From: Multifurca ochricompacta
Lineage: Eukaryota > Basidiomycota > Agaricomycetes > Russulales > Russulaceae
Direction: 5' to 3'
Assembly: GCA_022496185.1 (NCBI GenBank)
Contig: WTXG01000566.1
Coordinates: 1-13,406 of the forward strand
DNA length: 13,406 bases
A model generated the notes under the pieces. That model saw only the letters and a list, made by a program, of their open reading frames with translations, was not told where the DNA came from and ran no database searches. Within the stretch, counting starts at the first letter, position 1. Each line of letters opens with the position of its first letter. The position numbers were made by a program, and so were the translations under genes. Below, piece after piece: positions 1 to 8,062 of the stretch.

Positions 1-2
1 CC

Positions 3-232
3 CTCATCACCTTTTGCAAGAACCCCGAAGGGCTAGCCAAACAGTTCAGGATGAGCAGTAAACTGCGTCATCCTGTGGGGTGTTAAGGTGCACAGACAGT
101 AAATAGAAAAGCTCACAGGAAGAAGCTGGTGGGAAAGACTTTGAAGCTTTTGTGAGCTTGTGTGCAAAAAGCGAGTTGGGCTGTGATGAACAAAAGGAAA
201 GAACAGATCAGTATGAGCGGCAGGGCCCATAA
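3..232 (+). other. Possible degraded coding remnant, function unknown
   Basis: Two short open stretches look protein-like but lie in different frames. Bases 3-83 are open and end at a TAA (84-86). Bases 107-229 are open in another frame, are rich in charged residues (for example KDFEAFVSLCAKSELG) and end at TAA 230-232. The next repeat begins three bases later. This would fit the C-terminal end of a frameshifted gene, but I recognise no family. The reverse strand also has an open stretch at 33-230 without recognisable motifs. Nothing else is visible here. Confidence 0.22.
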
Positions 233-287
233 CCTGTCAAACAATCATGCTGCTGGTTATACTGACTGTGGTTAGTAGCGGTTTAGG

Positions 288-441
288 CTAGAAAACAAAT
301 AGTACTTCAGAGGTAGAAGAACTCTGTATTAACTATACTACTGACCTAGAAAACAAATAGTCTACATAAGACGGTTAGTTAAAGGTAATAGAACAGTATA
401 GTAAAAAGAGGAACTTACACTTCAGAGGTAGAAGAACTCTG
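288..441 (+). repeat. Paired internal direct repeats in LTR X copy 1
   Basis: Two repeat types alternate. CTAGAAAACAAATAGT occurs identically at 288-303 and 346-361. A 23 bp unit beginning ACTTCAGAGG and ending CTCTG occurs identically at 304-326 and 419-441. The same arrangement exists in copy 2 of the LTR, but with a different sequence in each unit. The location just upstream of a TATA box suggests promoter or enhancer units; that role is inferred. Confidence 0.8.
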
Positions 442-474
442 AAGTGAAAGAGACGAAACAGACACCCTTATATA
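414..474 (+). promoter_or_regulatory. LTR X copy 1 promoter: inverted repeat and TATA box
   Basis: The left arm CTTACACTTCAGAG (414-427) and right arm CTCTGAAGTGAAAG (437-450) form a 14 bp inverted repeat with one mismatch and a 9-base spacer. TTATATA follows at 468-474, about 18 bp downstream. The same architecture with perfect arms is in copy 2. In an LTR this is the expected place for U3 regulatory sites and the core promoter. Confidence 0.6.
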
Positions 475-749
475 CCCATGGGGGCCAGGGGAAATGGTCT
501 GTGTGCACTGGGAGTAAGTCCACAAGTGCCAGGCAATAAACAAAGAGGGATAAAGGCCATTGGCCAAAGAGATATCACATGCTTACTGCGCATTACTAAG
601 GGCATCACTAATCAGCTGAGTAAGGTGAGAAAGAAATGTAATAAAGATATTGTAAAAAGTCCGAAACTCCGGAACCTAATCTAATCTTATCTACAGCTAA
701 AGCGATCCTCAGATGCCTGAAGCATCTCCAGACACATGCCGTGTCAACA

Positions 750-1251
750 GTACCCATGCCCATACCCATTGCTATGGGTATGGGTAACCCGTGGGTTACC
801 CACAGGTGACCTGCAGGTTGCCTGTGTTAAATGTGTGCAAGTTCTTTACTTGCATCATGCATTTTGGATATCTGGCCTGGGCCATCCCAGACCAAGGAGA
901 TACACAACATGTTCATTTATGGCTGCTTAAGATCCCTCCATGACTCTTGTTTTATGCTCAGAAGATTAAGATAATTCATTATTCCATTTTTATTTTATTA
1001 TGCTGGTCTCAATTTTATACAAGCACAACTAAAATCCACCCAATATACAGAGATGATTAGATAGGATGTAATAGAACATTGAATGAAAAGCCTGTCAGAT
1101 AACCACACAGAATGCAAAAATAATTGACAAATGCATAGTGATTGGCAGGGGTAACCCCTGGATATTTGTTTTGATACCCAGGTTACCCATAAAATGAAAT
1201 GCATGCAAGTTCTTTGGTTGCATTGCACATTTCAGACAATCAGTGTCACAG
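750..1251. repeat. Repeat-rich spacer with palindromic GGGTAACCC motifs
   Basis: No gene is supported here. Bases 759-784 form a perfect hairpin: an 11 bp arm CCCATACCCAT, a TGCT loop, and its complement. Overlapping it, GGGTAACCC (782-790) and GGGTTACCC (793-801) form a second perfect hairpin with a 2-base loop. Similar words return near 1149-1190 (GGGGTAACCCC and GGTTACCC). A hairpin-forming block built on TGCAAGTTCTTT with TTGCA on the far side is present near 838-857 and again near 1203-1223, so the two ends of this spacer resemble each other. Between them is AT-rich sequence, part of which (about 935-1035) weakly resembles the copia LTR. Confidence 0.5.
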
Positions 1252-1334
1252 CAAGGTGCGATGCTGTGTCAAGGTTCAAGGCTTCAAGGTCATCTATCAA
1301 GACTCCAAGGTCCTGTCAAGGTCAAGTTGAAGTG
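1252..1334. repeat. Degenerate CAAGG tandem repeat
   Basis: CAAGG or CAAG recurs about eight times in 83 bp with irregular spacing of roughly 6-17 bases, ending exactly where the copia 5' LTR begins. It has no coding sense and does not resemble the gypsy sequence found on the other side of the copia element. Confidence 0.55.
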
Positions 1335-1774
1335 TGATGGATCTGGATCTCAAGACGTGCAAATCGGACAAGCTTAATTCTTTGGACACCGCTCAAAATT
1401 CTAAGGTTTCATGTTCGGAAGAGTAAATGCATTCTACCTTTCCATTTTATTACTCCGGTTTTATTTTATTCAAGCGCGACTTAAATCTGTTACAGTTAAT
1501 CATTCTATCGTGCACCTCCTTTTACTCAGCATCGCACGCGTTACATTTCATTCTAAAGGACTTGTAATCTACATTGTATCAACCCCTAGCCATTGCTTTT
1601 GGCTTTCTGCTTCGACTCCTTTGTATTGTGTCTCCTATTTGACTCCTATAGTATAAACTGTATAAAAAACCTATTAGTTTCGCTTGTATCAAATCAGAGT
1701 TTCTTGCTTCGTGTCCACCTCTAAACCCACTTGCGCGTCTCCACTTGTCTTCTTTTGCGTCCATAATTATACCA
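1335..1774 (+). repeat. Copia 5' LTR
   Basis: This 440 bp repeat starts TGATGG and ends ATACCA. It matches 6243-6680 except for C against T in the CGCGAC/CGTGAC word, an extra T near 1621, an extra T in the GAGTTT word near 1711, and T against C near 1768. Its ends agree with the primer site starting at 1775 and with the purine tract ending before the 3' copy. The open stretches inside it (for example 1411-1656) have no domain and are not genes. Confidence 0.95.
1661..1669 (+). promoter_or_regulatory. Probable TATA box of the copia LTR
   Basis: TATAAAAAA lies in the downstream third of the LTR, about 105 bp before its end. That is a suitable place to start the genomic RNA, leaving a short R-U5. 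The 3' LTR has the same word at 6568-6576. The role is inferred from sequence and position. Confidence 0.5.
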
Positions 1775-1786
1775 GGTTATGGGCCC
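1775..1786 (+). other. Primer binding site for a half initiator-Met tRNA
   Basis: GGTTATGGGCCC begins on the first base after the LTR. Its complement, GGGCCCAUAACC, is the anticodon loop and 5' stem side of eukaryotic initiator tRNA-Met (anticodon CAU). Priming from an internally cleaved initiator tRNA, rather than its 3' end, is known for Drosophila copia and several relatives. The pairing is seen in the sequence; use of a half-tRNA is inferred from the family. Confidence 0.75.
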
Positions 1787-1879
1787 TGCTGTCGCCAATT
1801 AAATCAACGCAAAAGACCAAAGACAAACCTTGAAAACTTACCCTGCGTTTTTTTATCTGCACCACCCTCTTTTCACAGT

Positions 1880-4819
1880 ATGGCTGACGACATGAAGATC
1901 ACCCTGACCAAGTTAGCTGCAGATGGATCCAACTGGATCACTTACCGGGACCACATGAAGTGGACTTTCAATGTGAAGGGGCTATCCGAAATCATCACAA
2001 GTGCCACGATAACAGCCACTTACACCAATGCCGGCACAGTTGGAGGACGTTCCCCCGATGAACGATGGGCAATGCATGAAGCTACAGTCAAAGAGCTTAT
2101 TGGCGTATCTGTACCCGACACAATCTTCAACCAGATCAAAGACAAGACCACAGCAAAGGACGTTTGGGACTCACTGAAGAACTTGTTCGAGAAGCGATCA
2201 AGTAGTTTGATGGTCGATCTGGGAAGGAAGTTTAGAAACTTGAAGTGTGGGGAGGACGATAATGTACGTGCCCACCTTGACAACCTTGATGACATGCGAG
2301 AGAAGCTCGCATCTGTTGGGAGAACTATTGGCGAGGACGAATACGTCGACATCCTCACAGGCTCCCTTCCACCATCTTACGACGCCGCCATCGATTCCCT
2401 CACAACCGCATATGACTCCAGTAATTTGGCCTTGACACCTGCAGCTGTCAAAAGGGTTGCTATCAACACTTACGAAAAGAAGCTCCTCCGCAAAGACAAA
2501 TCGCCTCAAGATGAAGCATTTGCAGCCAGTAGCCAGCACAAAAAGAAGAGCAAGCGTGATGTCGAGTGCTTTAACTGCCACAAGAAGGGGCATGTTAAAG
2601 CGGAGTGCTGGGCAAAAGGAGGAGGAAAGGAGGGACAATGGCCGAAGAAGAAAGGCAATAGCGCGAACACTGTTGCTGCGATCGCGGAGAAGACCAACGA
2701 TATCGAGTCTTGGGCCGTGATAGAAGAATTAGGTGATCAAGAGAACGAGTCCTCGATCACGATGCAAGATCAAAGCGATCTACAAAACACATCAGTACAT
2801 GACATGGCGAGTGCAGCACTTACCACTGAAACCGAGCTTTATGACTCTGGCGCTTCACGACACATCTCCCCATTTCTCCAACGTTTCACTTCTTATCGAT
2901 CTATTCCACCCAGAGCAATCACTGCAGCTGACAAACAAGTTTTCTATGCCATCGGAACTGGCGATCTTCAAATCGAGGTGCCGAATGGGCTGAAGACCAC
3001 ACCAGTTATTCTCAAAGACGCTTTATATGCACCTGAAATTGGACTCACCGTCGTATCCATTGGACGTATTGCTAACGCCGGTTACACTGTTTCCTTCGAA
3101 GGCCAGGATTGCAAGATCAAAAATACAAAAGGAGATGAGATTGGCAAAATCAGCGCGAGCCCCAATGGGCTATACAAAGTCGAGCACGTACACGCGGCGG
3201 CAGTTGCACCCGAACCCGAGAGAGTGGATATTCTCACGCTTCACAGACGCCTCGGACACATCTCAGCGGACTCCATCCGCGCTTTGATCCGCAACAACGC
3301 AGTCACCGGACTGCGACTAATAAACGATGTTTTTCCCCTTAGTTGTGAATCGTGCGACTATGCAAAGCTCACTCGCAAGACTATCAAGAAAGAACGAGCT
3401 ACTCCGCCAGCTCAAGCTTTTGGAGACGAGATCCATACGGACTTATGGGGGCCATCACCATTGTCGACCATCGGAGGTCGCAAATACTACGTGACATTTA
3501 CAGACGATTACTCTCGATTCACTAGGCTGGAGCTACTCAAAAGCAAAGATGAAACAATTCAAGCCTACAAAACTTTCGCAAATTGGGCGTACACTCAGCA
3601 TGGCGTACGAATTCGACGACTGCGGTCTGACCGCGGAGGTGAGTTCACCAGTAACGAATTCACCAAGTTCCTGCAAGAGCAAGGAACCGAACGACGCCTC
3701 ACAACACACGACACTCCGCAACATAACGGTATAGCGGAATCTCTCAACCGACGACTTCTCGAGCGCGTGCGCGCAATCCTGCATCACGCGCAACTCCCAA
3801 AGTATCTATGGGGCGAAGCAATTCATTTTGCTATTTGGCTGAAGAATCGTACATCTACGAAGGCACTGGGTAATGTGACACCTCATGAACGCCTCTATGG
3901 AGAGAAGCCTAACTTAGGACGGATCCCTGAGTGGGGTCAGCGCATCTGGGTCCACAATAATTCTGGCTCAAAACTAGACGCACGCGGACTGGAGGCAAGA
4001 TGGGTGGGATACGACAGAGATAGCACACATGCGCATCATGTGTATTGGCCAGGCAGGCGCACCGTCTCTGTGGAAAGAGACATAAAGTTCGTACCCCCTA
4101 CTGTGACGGTGTATTCACCACTTCCTAGCCACACTACACCGAGTCCACCACAACCACCAACCGTGATGCTCCCGACACCTCCCGTTTCAGTAGTCACACA
4201 GCCACAGCAAAGGACTTCACCATCACCATCAGTTACAACTTCTCAGCCGCCCACTTTCAGCACGCCAGTACGCACGCAAGTACGACCTCCAGCCACCAGC
4301 AGTGGAGAAGAAGAATTAGAAGATGAAGAAGTGGAAGAAGAATTAATGGAACCCGCCGCAACCTCAAAAGGCAAAGCACCATTGCAAACACCAGACGCAC
4401 CCAAAAAGAAGAGAATCGAGCCCGCAGAACCAACACGAAAGTCTCAACGCCTGATAAAACTGTCGGAAACGATGCAACGAACCCTCAGTGCCCAAGGAGG
4501 ATCACCGCCTGCTCGCAGAAGTACACCAACAGCCTCGACAATCTCCTCTAGACTCAAATATCACCATCCGGACACTCAAGAAGAAGGCTCTGCATCTATC
4601 GCTGATCTATCTTCAAATACAGTTTATGCCTATCAGGCAGAATATGACGATATGATTGCAGCAGCTATTGAAGATGCCGAAGGCGACCCAAGATCACTCA
4701 CCGAAGCCAAAACAGCGACGACTGGCCTCTTTGGAAGGAGGCTATGGACCGCGAAATACTCACTCTGGAAAAGGCAAATACGTGGATTACAGTCCCACGT
4801 CCCAACGACAAGAACATAG
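1880..4819 (+). CDS. Copia Gag-protease-integrase polyprotein, N-terminal part
   Basis: This is the retrotransposon polyprotein that builds the particle and integrates the cDNA. The frame is open upstream to 1745, but ATG 1880 is chosen because the protein from there starts MADDMKITL, a typical copia Gag opening of the UBN2/DUF4219 kind. A CCHC zinc knuckle, CFNCHKKGHVKAEC, is at residues 230-243. The aspartic protease motif DSGA is at residue 322. The GAG-pre-integrase zinc region (LHRRLGHISADSI...CESC) follows. The integrase core has D521, D584 and E620, a DD35E spacing with all three residues present. A Pro/Ser/Thr-rich and acidic linker follows, with a basic stretch (KKKR). Real coding ends near base 4711, where the frame shifts; the last 36 or so codons to 4819 are out of frame. 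It is CpG rich and has no premature stop. Confidence 0.93.
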   Translation: MADDMKITLTKLAADGSNWITYRDHMKWTFNVKGLSEIITSATITATYTNAGTVGGRSPDERWAMHEATVKELIGVSVPDTIFNQIKDKTTAKDVWDSLKNLFEKRSSSLMVDLGRKFRNLKCGEDDNVRAHLDNLDDMREKLASVGRTIGEDEYVDILTGSLPPSYDAAIDSLTTAYDSSNLALTPAAVKRVAINTYEKKLLRKDKSPQDEAFAASSQHKKKSKRDVECFNCHKKGHVKAECWAKGGGKEGQWPKKKGNSANTVAAIAEKTNDIESWAVIEELGDQENESSITMQDQSDLQNTSVHDMASAALTTETELYDSGASRHISPFLQRFTSYRSIPPRAITAADKQVFYAIGTGDLQIEVPNGLKTTPVILKDALYAPEIGLTVVSIGRIANAGYTVSFEGQDCKIKNTKGDEIGKISASPNGLYKVEHVHAAAVAPEPERVDILTLHRRLGHISADSIRALIRNNAVTGLRLINDVFPLSCESCDYAKLTRKTIKKERATPPAQAFGDEIHTDLWGPSPLSTIGGRKYYVTFTDDYSRFTRLELLKSKDETIQAYKTFANWAYTQHGVRIRRLRSDRGGEFTSNEFTKFLQEQGTERRLTTHDTPQHNGIAESLNRRLLERVRAILHHAQLPKYLWGEAIHFAIWLKNRTSTKALGNVTPHERLYGEKPNLGRIPEWGQRIWVHNNSGSKLDARGLEARWVGYDRDSTHAHHVYWPGRRTVSVERDIKFVPPTVTVYSPLPSHTTPSPPQPPTVMLPTPPVSVVTQPQQRTSPSPSVTTSQPPTFSTPVRTQVRPPATSSGEEELEDEEVEEELMEPAATSKGKAPLQTPDAPKKKRIEPAEPTRKSQRLIKLSETMQRTLSAQGGSPPARRSTPTASTISSRLKYHHPDTQEEGSASIADLSSNTVYAYQAEYDDMIAAAIEDAEGDPRSLTEAKTATTGLFGRRLWTAKYSLWKRQIRGLQSHVPTTRT

Positions 4820-6285
4820 TTGGATCGAAGTGGGTCTTTCGTATCAAACGCAAGGCTGACGGTTCTGTGGAGAAGTACAAAGCGAGACTCGTCGCACGCG
4901 GCTTTACCCAAGTATATGGAGTCGACTATTTCGACACATTTTCTCCCGTTGCCAAACTAACCAGTTTCCGCACCATACTGGCACTGGCAGCACGATACGA
5001 CTGGGAAATGATTCCTTTGACTTCAATGGAGCATATCTCAACGGAGAACTCGACGCAGATGAAGAAATATACATGCAAGCTCCACCTGGCTATGAAAACC
5101 AAGATGGCGACACGTGAAGAAACTACAGAAGTCACTTTACGGTCTAAAACAAGCTGGGCGAAAGTGGTACGACACACTTTCGGTGCCCTTACTGACCTGG
5201 GTTTCCGCGTTAGCAGCGCAGATCCAGGTGTATTCCACATTCGCATCGAAAAACACATATTAATACTCGCCATCCACGTCGACGACTGCCCTTCACAGGC
5301 AGCTCAAGCAACTTGATTACCCAATACAAAGCCAAGTTGAACGCGATACGCTCTTACAGACTTAGGGCCAATTCATTGGCTGCTAGGTATCAAGATTTCG
5401 CGCGACAGAGAAGCAAGAACAATATCATTATCTCAAACCTCATACATCAATTCCATCCTTGGCGATTCAAATTAGAAGATGTAAAACCTTATGACACTGC
5501 GATGCCACCAGGAGTTCAATACTCCGTAACGACTCACCGCGAACGCCGACCGACGCCGAAAAGATGAAGAGAACGCCATATCGTGAGGCAATTGGAAGCC
5601 TCATGTACGCTTCAGTTGGTACACGTCCTGACATCGCCTACGCCGTCTCAACTCTATCACAATTTCTCGAAAACCCTGGTCAAATTCACTGGGAAGCAGC
5701 CAAAAGAATAATGCGGTATCTTTCCGCACTAGAGACATGGAACTGACCTATGGCGGCAAGCGCCACGACCTCATAGGTTTCACTGACTCTGATGGAGCGA
5801 ACCAAGAACACAGACACGCTATCTCAGGCTACACATTCCTCATCGACGGCGGCGCAGTATCCTGGAGTTCCAGGAAACAAGAACTAGTCACCCTATCCAC
5901 TGCCGAGTCCGAATACGTCGCAGCAACGCACGCAGCAAAAGAAGCTATCTGGCTTCGCAGACTCATTCAAGAACTACTCCCTTCTCACACCAGTCCGACG
6001 ACTCTATATTGCGACAATCAATCTGCGATCAAACTAGCAACCGAAGATAACTACCATGCACGAACAAAACACATCGACATTCGCTATCACTTCATTCGAG
6101 ACGTGATATCAAACGGCGCGATCAAAATCATTTATTGTCCCACTGATGATATGACTGCAGATATTTTTACGAAAGCCCTTCCAAGATGGAAGGTGAAGTA
6201 TCATACTTCCTGCCTAGGCCTACGTCGCGCTTGTGAGGGGAGTGATGGATCTGGATCTCAAGACGTGCAAATCGGACAAGCTTAA
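4711..6285 (+). pseudogene. Copia reverse transcriptase and RNase H, frameshifted
   Basis: This is the continuation of the polyprotein. RT starts with the conserved block around EAMDREI, then WVFRIKRKADGSVEKYKARLVARGF and FSPVAKLTSFRTIL. The active-site block reads HVDD near 5270-5285, where YVDD is usual. RNase H follows in one open frame (5737-6285): the first Asp is in GFTDSDG, the Glu in ESEYVA, the next Asp in YCDNQSA, and KHIDIRYHF and DIFTKALP follow. The frame changes at about 4711, 5016, 5113, 5183, 5290, 5345, 5460, 5528 and 5730. Eight of these nine are in the direction of a missing single base. Conserved residues are otherwise well kept. The last 13 residues and the stop (6283-6285) are encoded by the 3' LTR. 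As written it makes no full RT; sequencing or assembly error is a real alternative to genetic decay. Confidence 0.9.
6235..6242 (+). other. Copia polypurine tract
   Basis: GAGGGGAG sits directly before the first base of the 3' LTR and serves as the plus-strand primer. It lies inside the end of the RNase H reading frame. Confidence 0.8.
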
Positions 6286-6680
6286 TTCTTTGGACACCGC
6301 TCAAAATTCTAAGGTTTCATGTTCGGAAGAGTAAATGCATTCTACCTTTCCATTTTATTACTCCGGTTTTATTTTATTCAAGCGTGACTTAAATCTGTTA
6401 CAGTTAATCATTCTATCGTGCACCTCCTTTTACTCAGCATCGCACGCGTTACATTTCATTCTAAAGGACTTGTAATCTACATTGTATCAACCCCTAGCCA
6501 TTGCTTTTGGCTTTCTGCTTCGACTCCTTGTATTGTGTCTCCTATTTGACTCCTATAGTATAAACTGTATAAAAAACCTATTAGTTTCGCTTGTATCAAA
6601 TCAGAGTTCTTGCTTCGTGTCCACCTCTAAACCCACTTGCGCGTCTCCACTTGTCTTCTTTTGCGTCCATAATCATACCA
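6243..6680 (+). repeat. Copia 3' LTR
   Basis: This is the 438 bp partner of 1335-1774 in direct orientation. It also encodes the last 13 residues of the polyprotein. The base after its CA end starts gypsy RT coding sequence (QVHMDPVKV...), so the copia element lies inside element A at this side. Confidence 0.95.
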
Positions 6681-7504
6681 GACAAGTGCACATGGATCCT
6701 GTTAAAGTACAGGGGATCCGAGAAATGGCCCATACCAACCTGTGTCAAAGACGTCTGGTCATTCATTGGATTTTGCAACTTTTATCGATGCTTTGTCAAA
6801 GGATTCTTGGGCATCGCACGACCATTAAATGATCTTCTGAAAAAGGATGTGCCATGGCAATTGGGGTGCAATACAACAGCAGGTGTTCGAACAGATTAGG
6901 GACCTGGTTGCTCAGAACCAGTGCTCATTCAACCTGATCTGAGTCATCCCTTTGAATTAGAGGTGGACACCTCCCACTTTGCAAATGGAGCGGTGTTATA
7001 TCAAAAGGATGCAGCACAGAACTTCATCCAGTAGCATATTATTCTGAAACCTTTTCACCAGCTGAACGGAACTACGACATCTGGGACAGGGAACTACTGG
7101 CCATAGTTAAGGCATTATGGCACTGGCAACCCTATCTGGCTGGAACTCCTCATAAAACCATCATCCACACCGACCACTCCAACTTGCTGTACTGGAAGGA
7201 ACCTCATAAAATCAGTTGGCGTGTAGCATGGAAGTCCTAGAGCTAGAAGAGTATAACTTCACCCTAAAGCACATTGCTGGGAGTCGAATGCACAGGCAGA
7301 CACACTGTCATGAAGGCCAGATATGCATACAGGGAGGACGACAATGACAACATCACAGTTCTTTCCAGAAGAAGTGTTCACAAGACCGCCGTCGTTAGTC
7401 TCCATGATATGGACCTGTGGGCACAAGTTTCACAGAATATGAACCCCGCACTTTGCCACTCATGGGCCGATGCACATAACTTGAAAGAAGTTAATGGCCT
7501 CTGG
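6681..7504 (+). pseudogene. Element A RT C-terminus and RNase H remnant
   Basis: The RT end reads QVHMDPVKVQGIRE, then in another frame WPIPTCVKDVWSFIGFCNFY and FLGIARPLNDLLKKD, the typical Ty3/gypsy RT thumb and connection. RNase H follows: an Asp in LEVDTSHFANGAVLY, a Glu in DRELLAIVKALWHWQPYL, and an Asp in IHTDHSNLLYW. Near 7228 a segment MEVLELEEYNFTLKHIAG corresponds to the linker before integrase. Frame changes fall near 6720, 6858, 6920, 7025 and 7228, with more between 7280 and 7400. The remnant stops at the solo LTR; the last coding words are NGLW, resumed after the LTR. Confidence 0.88.
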
Positions 7505-8062
7505 TGTTACAACTCACTGTTGACTGCTTGGACAGTGGGTTGTATGTGAAGGGGGAATTGGAAGTAGGGCAAAGGATGAGAGTGAGGGTGAAAGTGCAAG
7601 GGAGACGAAGCGAACAGCTCAAGGGCAAGGGATGAGAAAGCCTTCCACAAGGTGGGGCTAATCTCCTAGGTAATCAGGAACCGGATCACAAGTGGACAGT
7701 CTGGAGCTGTCCATTCTATTCCAAAAGGGTTTATATACATAATTACAACTGGGACTTTGGTCTGTGCACCACTTTAGGGGAGGTTAACTTCGCTTTAACT
7801 CCCTACTGATCCACCAATGAGAATAGCCCCACTTTTGGGCTTAGAAATCCGCAGTCCACAGTCCACAGTTTGTGGATTGCTGTTTAGGCATTGTGGGGTT
7901 CTGTTAGTACTCTTCCCACAGGTCTCCAATTTGGCAGGAGTCCGGCCCTTCTCTGGTCTTAATCTAGGGTTATCTTCGTTTCTGAGGGTTCTGCAAGGTC
8001 CCTGGGAGCGGCTAGGAATTTCTAGGGGGTCAGGAGGTCTTCTAGGGTGTCAGTTCATGACA
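7505..8062 (+). repeat. Solo LTR, family Y, with TSD TCTGG
   Basis: This 558 bp repeat begins TGTTACAAC and ends TTCATGACA. The five bases before it (7500-7504) and after it (8063-8067) are both TCTGG, a perfect target-site duplication. Removing the LTR and one TCTGG rejoins the integrase coding sequence (NGLW to WKD). A TATA word TTATATA is at 7731-7737. No internal domains are present, so it is a solo LTR left by recombination. The orientation is given by the TATA position and is moderately sure. The open stretch 7817-8197 runs from this LTR into integrase and is not one gene. Confidence 0.92.
7731..7737 (+). promoter_or_regulatory. Probable TATA box of solo LTR Y
   Basis: TTATATA lies 227 bp into the LTR, following a purine-rich upstream half. 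It is probably the former core promoter of the parent element; the role is inferred. Confidence 0.4.

Larger units (their letters stand above)
235..749 (+). repeat. Solitary LTR-like repeat, family X copy 1
   Basis: This 515 bp block begins TGTCAAACA and ends GTGTCAACA, so its ends are TGT...ACA as in LTRs. It aligns over its full length with 9784-10287 in the same orientation, including shared blocks around the TATA box and a run near 650-671 (AAAAAGTCCGAAACTCCGG). Its ends are set by comparison with that copy, which has a perfect target duplication. Here the flanking 5-mers are TAACC and GTACC, only three of five matching, so the duplication has decayed or one flank has been rearranged. No internal retrotransposon domain of a matching element is seen, so I read it as a solo LTR. 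The copies are clearly diverged, so this is not a recent pair. Confidence 0.75.
1335..6680 (+). mobile_element. Ty1/copia LTR retrotransposon, nearly full length
   Basis: The element has two LTRs, a primer site directly after the 5' LTR, Gag-PR-IN-RT-RH order (integrase before RT defines the Ty1/copia superfamily) and a purine tract directly before the 3' LTR. The LTRs differ by two transitions and two one-base indels over about 440 bp, so insertion was recent. The coding region is open from Gag through integrase, carries about nine frameshifts in RT, and is open again over RNase H, so this copy is not autonomous as written. The flanking 5-mers are AAGTG on the left and GACAA on the right, so no target duplication is seen. 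The right flank is inside a gypsy RT gene and the left flank is not. Confidence 0.95.

Noticed and set aside
263..270. LTR X starting at TGACTGT (263 and 9812)
   Set aside because: That start gives no target duplication. Starting at 235 and 9784 gives a perfect ATGAA duplication in copy 2 and ends that mirror each other.
478..684. Short open frame in LTR X copy 1
   Set aside because: The matching part of copy 2 does not keep the frame, so it is LTR sequence and not a gene.
1315..1334. GQVEV reading just left of the copia LTR as the matching gypsy RT half
   Set aside because: It looks like QVHM on the right flank, but the codons upstream show no RT block and come from the CAAGG repeat, so chance is likely.
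2198..2638. Open frame of 146 codons on the minus strand
   Set aside because: It overlaps the well-supported copia Gag and has no recognisable motif.
4700..4725. Programmed -1 frameshift between integrase and RT at the A-run near 4707-4712
   Set aside because: The run has only four A and does not form a X XXY YYZ heptamer in frame. Copia Pol is normally one frame, and eight further shifts follow, so a lost base is more likely.
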